In this document: in pieces, positions 55,645 to 64,000 of the stretch
Numbering within the stretch: position 1 is the first letter of the stretch
Layout of the letters: each line of letters begins with the position of its first letter
Position numbers and translations under genes: made by a program
Source: Bifiguratus adelaidae
Lineage: Eukaryota; Mucoromycota; Endogonomycetes; Endogonales
Direction: 5' to 3'
DNA: 64,000 nt
Assembly: GCA_002261195.1 (NCBI GenBank)
Contig: MVBO01000042.1
Coordinates: 964 to 64,963 of the forward strand
The notes under the pieces: generated by a model
Databases searched by the model: none
Seen by the model: the letters and a program-made list of their open reading frames with translations, nothing else
What the model was told of the DNA's origin: nothing

Positions 55645-58600
55645 ATGGCAGAGCCATCAAACTCACCCGATGCCAAAGCTCGGGGGGATGCACAAGCATC
55701 GCTTTCCTATATGCAGTCGGAACGGATGTCATACTTCAGTGGGAGCCTACTTACTGATGCCGGAAGCTTGCCCAAAGAAATGTCGACAAGGTTAACGCCT
55801 ACGCGCTCGGTCACGCAAAGGAACCCCCGATTGGCGAGTATCACGTCTGTCGACACGACGCGACGTTCGCGCGGCTTCAACGCCTACGATTCGTCGGAAG
55901 TTCGATCACCGGTATCGGCGACTCCGACCTCCGCCCAAAACGCTTCCTTCTCAACTACCATTGCCCACCAGAGTCCGTTTCCCCCGGTCCGGCGATCGAG
56001 TCAGCAACATCGAAAGGGCAGTACGAATGATCTACCGCCGATTGCTCCACCGCACAAATACTATCCTACGGAGCGCTTACAAAGTCCCCTAATCCCGCCC
56101 AACGATCCGGGGTTTTCAACCAGTCAATCAACTTCCAATGAGGAAGCCTCAACGGGTGGGCTTGTGGACTCACCGGACGAGATTGTACAGCCCGATCTTG
56201 CTCTCGAAAGTGATCAAAACGCTTCAATGTCTGACTTTACCCCCCGTGAAAGACCAGTGTCTCTCATCCAAGTGCGACCCATTCAGTCAGCATCGTCCAT
56301 GACCGAAAACAGTGAAGTCGGAAGTACATTTACGCTCGATCCACTGGAGGAAGATGACGGAGAAGCAACGAGTGCATCGTTCTTCGCATTAGAGTCGCAA
56401 AAGAATGGATTTTGGAGCGAATCAAGTAGTCCTAGACCGAGGTCTTCGTCCTTGAAATTCACTTCAGCCGCAGAAGAAGCGTCAAAGTCATTCAGACGAA
56501 GCGAGTTACAGCGGACCCCATCATCACCTGTCTCAAAAATCATTATCCCTCCTCCAAGAACGTCTTCTGAAAGAGCAAAACAGCATATTCGGCCGCCTTC
56601 GCCGGTGAAGCAATCGTCATCACGTCCACCGCAATTTGCCGAGAGATCATTCTCATTCAGATACGGCGCGCCCGAAAGTATTGGCTCCACGTCTGATAAG
56701 ATACAGAGGCACAAAACCTCGCCTCATACCTCTCCAAACGTCGAAAAGTCATTCTTTACACAAAGTCGTCACAACATGTCGGACACAACTCTCAGCAACG
56801 GTTATAACCGAGGACCTCATTCTCCAGCCTTTGCCAGCACACCATCTGTGTATCCAGCCCTCTTATCCAAAGTTGCCGCGCTCTTTCGTCAGAAAATCGT
56901 GGTGTCAACTCGAATTAAAGACAATTTGGAATACAAGGATTCCTTCGATGGAGAGGAGGCAGTGGTAAGTGGTTGCGCTTAACAACGGGGAACTATTGGA
57001 CAAAGATACTCATCATCAATACGCTGTAGACCATAATCGCGTCCATCCTCAGGACCAGCGATCGCAACTTGGCTCTCTTACTGGGTCGTGCGATAGACGC
57101 GCAAAAGTTCTTTCACGATGTCAATTATGAGCACCGCCTTCGCGATTCAGCGAACGAGTTGTATCGATTTCGGGACATTATAAGCGTGCCTCAGCGTCTT
57201 GAGAAGCATTCACGCGCACCTTCTGATTTCAGTTCCACTCCTTCAATCAGTGAGCTGGAGGAAGATGCTGTGACTCGGAAAGAAGATGTGGACGCGGTTG
57301 GTGACGGCAATCAATACCTCAATGAAGCTGGCGATCTGCCGAATGGCGTTTTCACGTTACTTACTGATTGCTACTCACCAACGTGTTCGCGGGGCAAACT
57401 TTGCTACAGCATTGCCTGTCCACGAAGACTAGAGCAGGTGAGTTCAGCAGGTAATTGATGGATCTCGGAGTAGCTTAACTCTTCTTTCAGCGGGCACGAA
57501 TGGAAATTACTCATGAGGGCAATCTACAGAGGTCTATGAGCAGGTTGTCTATCCACGAACAGGTAATTCTGCTGCAGTTCTCTTTATTGTAGCATTTATG
57601 CCAATCGATGTTCAGGATCAGCGTCTGTGGTCTCTATCAGCACCCAGTGATATCGCGAACTCAGTCAACAGTCAGGAGAGGAAACGTCAGGAGGCTATAT
57701 ACGAGCTGATATATACAGAAAAGGATTTTGTGCAAGATCTGGAATATGTTCACAAGGTAGAGTGAGGGGCAGCTGCTTAACGCACATGGAGCCTCATAAA
57801 CGCTATAGTTCTGGATCGAACCTTTGCTCACTTCTGATATTATTCCGCAAGGAAGGCGCAATAATATCGTTCAGGAGATTTTTTGGAATATTGGAGATGT
57901 GTATGCCGTCAACTATGAACTATCTCAGGATCTGCAACGCTTGCAGAGTGCGAAAGCCATTGTAGATGAAATAGGCGACGTCATGCTGCAGCATGTTGAT
58001 GGGTTTGAACCATTCATCTGGTATGGAGCCCATCAGAAGGCAGGCCGATATGCTTTTCAAATGGAACGAGCGCAAAATCCAGTCTTCCAAGAGTTTGTGG
58101 AGGTAATGCCGACATAAACCTCCGCTTTATTGAGACCTTGTCTGATCCTATTGAACGCAGGCAACCGAGAGGTCACCGGAATCGCGAAAGCTGGAGATCA
58201 ATGCATATCTCACAAAGCCCACCACACGATTGGGAAGATATCCATTACTGTTGGGTGAAATTCTCAAGCATACATCAGAAGGGCATCCGGATCGCGTCAA
58301 GATACCTGCGGTTGTAGAGAAGATCAAGAATTTCCTTGAGTCCGTCAATCTGGAAACTGGAAAGGCCGAAAATCGCTTTGCTCTGGCGCTTATTCGAGAC
58401 CGACTTGCGTTCAAGCCGGGCTTTGAAACTGTGAGTATATTGGAATCAAACATACGCTTTATTGACAATCTGTAAAGGATCTGAAACTTGATGATGCAGA
58501 TCGAGAGCTAATTCTCAAAGGTCCGCTGAAGAAGAAAGGGGGCACCGCGTCTGAATCTTCAGAGCTTCAAGTTTTCCTCTTCGATCACTATCTCTTGTTG

Positions 58601-60261
58601 ACCAAAATCAAATTTACAAACAAGATGGAGCAGTACAAAGTCTACAAAAAGGTTCGCACCAGCAAGTGCTCCTTGATTTGTGCTGACCATGTTCACGCAG
58701 CCGATACCGTTGCAGCTCCTATCCGTTGCCTTACCTGATGCGCGAGATCAAACCCGCCGCACATCGTCTATCCTGTCATATGGCAGAAGCAATACCAATC
58801 ACAGTATATCCATGAAGCAGTCCATCACCTCCGACCAACAATCTGGTAGCAAAGCAGGCTACCCCATCCAAATCAATCATTTGGGCAAACGTGGTGGCCC
58901 GCCATTCATCCTGTATGCACATACATTTGCTGCGCGAAGGCAATGGCTCGACAAGATTAATCGTCAGAAAAGTAATTTACAAGGCAAGGATAACATCTTT
59001 GAAATGATTCCAATCAGCCAAAAACAATTTCAAACTACCATTAACAAAGTCAATTGTTCTGCGACCTTTGGTAAGAGTTGACGTTCTAATTAGACATTCT
59101 TAATCTTACGTTTTCTTCAGCTATAGGTCATACTCGGAAGACTATTCTCGGTACGGATCAAGGCATTTATCATGAAGAGAGCACAGATACCAATACCTGG
59201 AAACGCATCATTCAACTGGAGAAGGTCTCGCAAGTTGAGATGATTGAAGACGCGCGTTTAATGATCGTCTTGGCGGATAAGCAACTGTATAGTTTTTCCT
59301 TTGATGTCTTCACGAGCACAGACCCGGCGCACAGACGAGGACGAAAAATCAGCGCGCACGTGTCTTTCTTCAAGGTAGGAGTGTGCTTGGACAAGACCTT
59401 GGTGTGCATTGTAAAATCCACGACATTATCCTCCACCATCAAAACCCTCGAACCCATCATACAAACCGAAAAGAAATCCAAAACTAGCCTCAGCCGCCTG
59501 CTCGGCCGAAACTTTGATACACTGAAAGTTTATCGCGAGCTTTACATACCCACCGAGTCCACCTCTATACATTTACTCAAGACCAATCTTTGCATCGGCA
59601 CAACAAAAGGCTTTGAAATCGTCGACCTCACATCACTCAATACTCAGGGTGAGTCTTGTTCCTCCACACACAGATTCCTACGACACCCTTCTGATCCGTT
59701 ATGCTAGGATTGTTGGATCCGGATGATGAGTCTCTTTTGTTTGTGCTCAAGCGCGAGAATATCCGACCCATATCTATTTACCGCATTAAGAATGGGGAAT
59801 TTCTCTTGTGTTACGATGGTAAGCCCCTGTGCGATCTCTAATCATACATTAATCCGGATGAACATTTAGAATTTGCCTTCTTTGTGGACCGGCAAGGCAG
59901 AAGAACACGACCCAATTGGATCATCAACTGGGAAGGCTCGCCTACCGCCTTTGCTCTTCAGTATCCCTATCTGATTGCATTCGAACCCTCTTTGATGGAA
60001 ATTCGAAACGTGATTACGGTGAGTTGCTGCTCTAATGACAACAAGAGAAACAGAAGATCATTTTATGTTCCCTGGAGTATTTACGAACATGTGCAACAGG
60101 GCTCTTTGGAACAAATCATTCTAGGAACCGGTATACGCTGTCTCAATGCAAGCTCACGCTCTAATGACGTGATCCACGGCGTCATGGAGGATGTTTCATT
60201 CCCCGACTATCAATACGTGTTCCAAATACACCTTGTTGGAACCTATATAGACTCTAATTAA
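55645..60261 (+). CDS. ROM2: ROM2-type Rho1 guanine nucleotide exchange factor (first of tandem pair)
   Basis: Exchange factor that activates Rho1 for beta-glucan synthesis and the wall-integrity pathway. Twelve exons, the first 55645-56964 and the last 60100-60261, all in frame, give 1330 residues. Layout: disordered Ser/Pro-rich N-terminus (1-420), DEP domain (about 425-510), a conserved double-Cys block DCYSPTCSRGKLCYSIACP, DH domain (about 620-830; RQEAIYELIYTEKDF to KPTTRLGRYPLLLGEILKHT), PH domain (about 855-985), CNH (citron homology) domain (about 1000-1330) ending FEPSLMEIRNVITGSLEQII. The DH domain is cut by three introns, unlike the neighbour at 60681. Confidence 0.93.
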
Positions 60262-60680
60262 CCGAGATACTGTCCATGTGTACACAATATCATTGCATCC
60301 GAGGTCGTCTCCAAATTCAGACTGTACAACACCGCGAGGATTGTGAAAACACGTTTGCACACGTCGGTTGAGCCCGGAGCGTGGTGCATGCAGACTTTTC
60401 TCTGAGAAGAGTTTAATGACTCTGAAACGGCAAACAAAGCCTCAAAGCCTTGCTTGTGCACATCAGTGTGATTTTGAATCCCAGTAATCGGGTACTACGG
60501 CAGTCGATAAACTGGTCGACAATCGGGGTCACTTGTTCAGTGGGCTGGCACATGCGGGTCTTGCACTAGTATGCTAATGTATTGGAATGAGTCAACAAGG
60601 TAAGGGCTCCGTTATATAGTACCGCAAAGTGGCTTTTATTCAGACGATGAATTATTGTGCATCAGGTTGTTAGTCTTGGC
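60262..60680. other. Gap between the tandem RhoGEF genes
   Basis: 419 bases. A short ATG frame with a good donor at 60588-60602 cannot be joined in frame to the next gene. No other feature. Confidence 0.4.
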
Positions 60681-63600
60681 ATGAAGTCTGTTAACGTCGC
60701 CTTAGACCCTGATAAGGTTAAGCTGAACTTGTCGGAAAGCATGGATGCACAAGCCTCACCATTTGATGCCACCAAACCGTCCGAAACCACGCAAACGGAT
60801 AATGAAACCATGGCTTTTGAGCGCATACTGCCAGGTTCAGTTCATCCGTTGACGAGTGCGCAAGAGACTGGTTTAGGAGTTGCACAGACACCAGTATCGA
60901 TGAGTCAAAGTAAGGAGAACGACAACGTACCGATTCCACCTCCAAACTCGGACGAAAACAATATGCGGATTGTAACCGAGTTGCCGACGGCTGGCCACAG
61001 CCTGTCGAGAGCTAGGGCCGTTCGCCGATCAACGTCGTCATCCGACGCTGATGGACGGTCGTTTGCAAGAAGGAGCCTGAGGAAGGTACGTCTGGCCGAC
61101 AAAACCATGATGCGGAATGTAATTATTTCCTTCTATCGCACAGAGCGTGTCCAGTCGATCACCTGTAACACCGGACGTCGAGTCGCCATCAACGCTTTCT
61201 GTGAATGTCGACTCGCCACCTATCCCACCACCTCACATCATAACGCTGCCAAGTACTCCACTTGTGGAAAACCTACAATCTAGTCCTCTCGCTAGTATTG
61301 AGGAAAGTGTCTTTGAATCGTCAATCCCCATCACATCTCATCAGGCTTCCGCGACACCAGTAGCATCGGCCACACAACCTGCATCTATACCCCTACACTT
61401 GTCTACACATCCGTCCAACATCACCTTCGCGCCGTCTGTCCCGCATGTTGACGACCATCGTGCACCTCAGACGAAACCTGCAGGTCTCCAGTCGGGCTCT
61501 GTTCCTACGCCCTCACAGCAGGAGAACGCTTACATGCCAAGTCCAAACACAGTTGCGGAGGAGCGCGCAAAGACAGTTGTCGACACAGCATTTTCCAACC
61601 CAAATCATGTCACGGATACTCAAGCATTCACACCGACAGCGAAACGACCGCCCTCCATCGAGACTATATCACATCCTCGTGGTGTTCAAGATTGTACCGG
61701 CCAAATATCACCATTATCCAGTGACGAAGAGGATCGCGTACCTGTCAATCGCCCCCATCAAGCCAAAGGATACCAACAATTACCCATTGGAACCATCACC
61801 CCGGCCACAGCAAGTCCACGTACACCAAAGTATGATCCTGATGTGGTTCCTTCCAATCTCATGTCCACACAATTTCCCGTCTCGCCCAAAACGGGGTCTG
61901 GAAGTGCGCCTTTGCATAAGCCTTCTGCAGCATCAACTCAATCATCTATCCAAAGCGATTCGTCGACTGCCTCTCGGCCTGGAATGGAAAGAGCCTCGAG
62001 TTCCGCCTCCGAAAGTCAAGGTGATGGGACCAAGAGAGGTGTTTGGTCCAATGACCTCGGTGACTTTGAACCCGCTTTTATGAGCGAACTAGCCCTTCGT
62101 CTGACTAAGCAACTTCAAGACCTCAGACATGTTAGAGAACTGTTCTGTGCAGTTGAATATCCGGAATCATTCACAGGACGGGAATGCATTGTAAGCTGCC
62201 TTTGTGCACAAGCCTTCGTGGACTGATTTGTTTGCAGCAAACGCTTAGGGCGCTTCTACCGCGTAATTTACCGGAAGACTTGCCTCTCAAACTGGCTCGA
62301 TCCATGATCCACGCTCATCCACCAGTTTTCTTCCCACTACCTTATTCCGAGTTATCAGTAAAGCGCCATACAGTTATCGATTCGCCGTCAGAATTGTACA
62401 GCTTGTTTGAGGATGCGTCAGAAGAATGTCTACCGCAAGGCGTCTTTGTACCGCTCCTCAACTGTTACAGTTCAAGCTGCCGCGCATCCAATGGTCCTTG
62501 TTATAGCCCTACGTGTCCTAATCGCGGAGAACCCTCGGGTGTCGATCTTCGTCGTCAGATGTCCGTTACTAGTCTTTCGTCTGTATCTAGCTCTCTTGAC
62601 ACGGTAGGTTCTAAAGTGCGCGAAGTGTGATGAGGCCAGATATTGATACGCGCATCATTGACCAGCAAAACCAAGCTCGAGCCTGGTCTGCGGCTGTCCC
62701 AAAGGAAATTTTGGAAGCCACATCCAAAGACGAGATCAAGCGACAGGAAGCCATCTTCGAGCTCATTTATACTGAAGAGGATTATACCCGTGATCTCGAG
62801 CTACTGGAAGATCTTTTTGTTAAGCAGCTAACACAACAGCAGTGCATCCCGGAAGATCGTATTAAGACCTTCACTCACGACGTTTTCTACAATTACTTGG
62901 ACATCAAAAATTTACATCGCGACATGTGTACAGAATTCCGCAACCGACAATACGAAGGACTCTTTGTCGATCATATCGGTGACATCTTGGTCAGATTCGT
63001 TAATCAATTCTTATTGCCGTACAGCACCTACGGACCGCATTTCGTCTTCTCGCAATATACGGTGAATCTTGAGATGAAACGCAATCCATCTTTCCATGCA
63101 TGGGTGAAGCGGCAAGAAAAGCAGGCGGAGACGAGGAGACTGCCCATGAGACATTTCTTGATTGCACCTATCACACGTCTACAACGGTATCCGCTCCTCA
63201 TAGCTGCTATCCTCAAAGTGACGCCGGAAAAGCATGTCGACAGGGCTGCTCTGGAGTCCGCCATTGTCACTCTGAAGAGCGTAGCTTCCAAGGTGGATGA
63301 CCTCACCAAGTATTCACACCAAAAGTTGCGTCTATTTGAGATTCACGAAAGCTTGGTCTTCAAAGATTTAGAGGAACCGATTGATTTAGACCTTCTGAAC
63401 GATCATCGTGCACTCATATATGAGGGTGAACTTCGCCGGCGAAGTAATAAGGGCGTTGAGACACTTGACCTCAAGGTATTCATTTTCGACAATTTTTTCG
63501 TCATGACGAAAATGGGAAAGGCGGCCGCCTTACAAGTCGGTTCAACCATTGAAGACGTCGTCTATCGTGTGTCAAAACGACCGATACGTATGGAAATGCT

Positions 63601-64000
63601 ACTACTTCATATTCCTGGCGAGGAAGTCTCCACAAGAGCAATGACGGTCGCCAGTCATCGAACGGGTACAAACCTCAGTACGGCGTCCTCCATGATCTCT
63701 ACCGCAACACAGGCCGCCACCAATGCTGCTCTCATCGGGTCAGCACTCACATCCAGCTCCAGTAACTCGCCGGCACCCATCCAGGTATCTCATATAGGTA
63801 GAAAAGGCGGTGTTTATACCCTTCTTGCGCCTACAATCGTCGAGCGAGCAGTTTGGAAGGGCAAGGTCATTGAAGCACAAGCTATGCGTGCATTGGAAAT
63901 GAAGAAGAGCGAAGTATTTGAACTCAGTACAGTCGATGCTACGCATTTTGGAATTGGCCCTGCAGGAATCACTTGGTTGGTGCCATTTGGTATGTTTTCA
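60681..64000 (+). CDS. ROM2-type RhoGEF (second of tandem pair), 3' end outside window
   Basis: Exons 60681-61085, 61144-62190, 62238-62603 and 62666-63989 are in frame (1048 residues so far), then a GTATGT donor leads off the end. Long disordered N-terminus (Pro/Ser-rich, PIPPPNSDENN, PIPPPHIITLPSTP), DEP domain at about 455-560 (PESFTGRECIQTLRALLP), the Cys block NCYSSSCRASNGPCYSPTCP, DH domain in one exon (EIKRQEAIFELIYTEEDYTR to APITRLQRYPLLIAAILKVT), PH domain with a Ser/Ala-rich loop, and the start of a CNH domain (MKKSEVFELSTVDATHFGIG). Same architecture as the upstream gene, but low identity and different intron positions, so the two diverged long ago. Confidence 0.9.

Overview
This window comes from the nuclear chromosome of a fungus. 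Genes carry many short introns (about 110 in roughly 30 genes, mostly 45-70 bases, GT-AG with three GC-AG cases). The products are fungal (SHR3-type permease chaperone, ROM2-type RhoGEFs, GH16 wall enzyme, PAT1, TRM10, SYS1), but several belong to families missing from the yeast models: a DDRGK1/UFBP1 protein of the UFMylation pathway, an FIBP homologue, a Tubby-domain protein, and a GDP-fucose-type transporter. That mixture, plus telomere-like TTAGGG motifs, fits an early-diverging fungus, most likely Mucoromycota. I infer this from the gene set and cannot name the species. No transposon, virus-like element, CRISPR array or rRNA was seen.

Layout. 0.1-5.5 kb: DDHD phospholipase (-) and a tetraspanin-like protein (+). 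6-10.8 kb: tRNA-Ile, a conserved unknown gene, histone H3, SHR3-type chaperone and a PQ-loop protein. 11-18 kb: IMP2 mitochondrial protease subunit, a peroxisomal ACAD10/11-type kinase, a small R/Y-rich protein, an F-box/LRR protein and a long coiled-coil protein. 18.3-25 kb: Tubby, FIBP, sugar-nucleotide transporter, NmrA-type reductase, DDRGK1. 25-33 kb: GH16 enzyme, NAXE epimerase, a membrane protein of unknown role, MAD3/BubR1-like checkpoint protein, SEC7-PH Arf GEF. 33-38 kb: a GGTAA-rich repeat tract, tRNA-Ser, RAP1-type GTPase and VPS33. 38-50 kb: PAT1, a four-span membrane protein, a 1436-residue acidic protein, a RED1/ZFC3H1-type zinc-finger protein. 50-64 kb: TPR/EF-hand protein, double-PH protein, TRM10, SYS1 and two tandem ROM2-type RhoGEFs, the second running off the end.

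The genome is tightly packed. Many genes are head-to-head with only 43-110 bases between start codons (TRM10/SYS1, EF-hand/PH, Tubby/FIBP, IMP2/kinase, MAD3/SEC7, NAXE/membrane protein), RAP1 and VPS33 are tandem with 15 bases between stop and start, and a protein gene starts 16 bases after a tRNA. The genes are mostly housekeeping functions in membrane traffic (VPS33, SYS1, SEC7, SHR3), wall integrity signalling (RhoGEFs, PH proteins, GH16), RNA metabolism (PAT1, RED1-like, TRM10) and chromatin/cell cycle (H3, MAD3). I see no operon-like functional cluster or obvious new defence or biosynthetic system. The observations most worth testing are the telomere-box motifs placed about 50 bases upstream of both tRNA genes, the RAP1-VPS33 junction, and the UFMylation-pathway gene.
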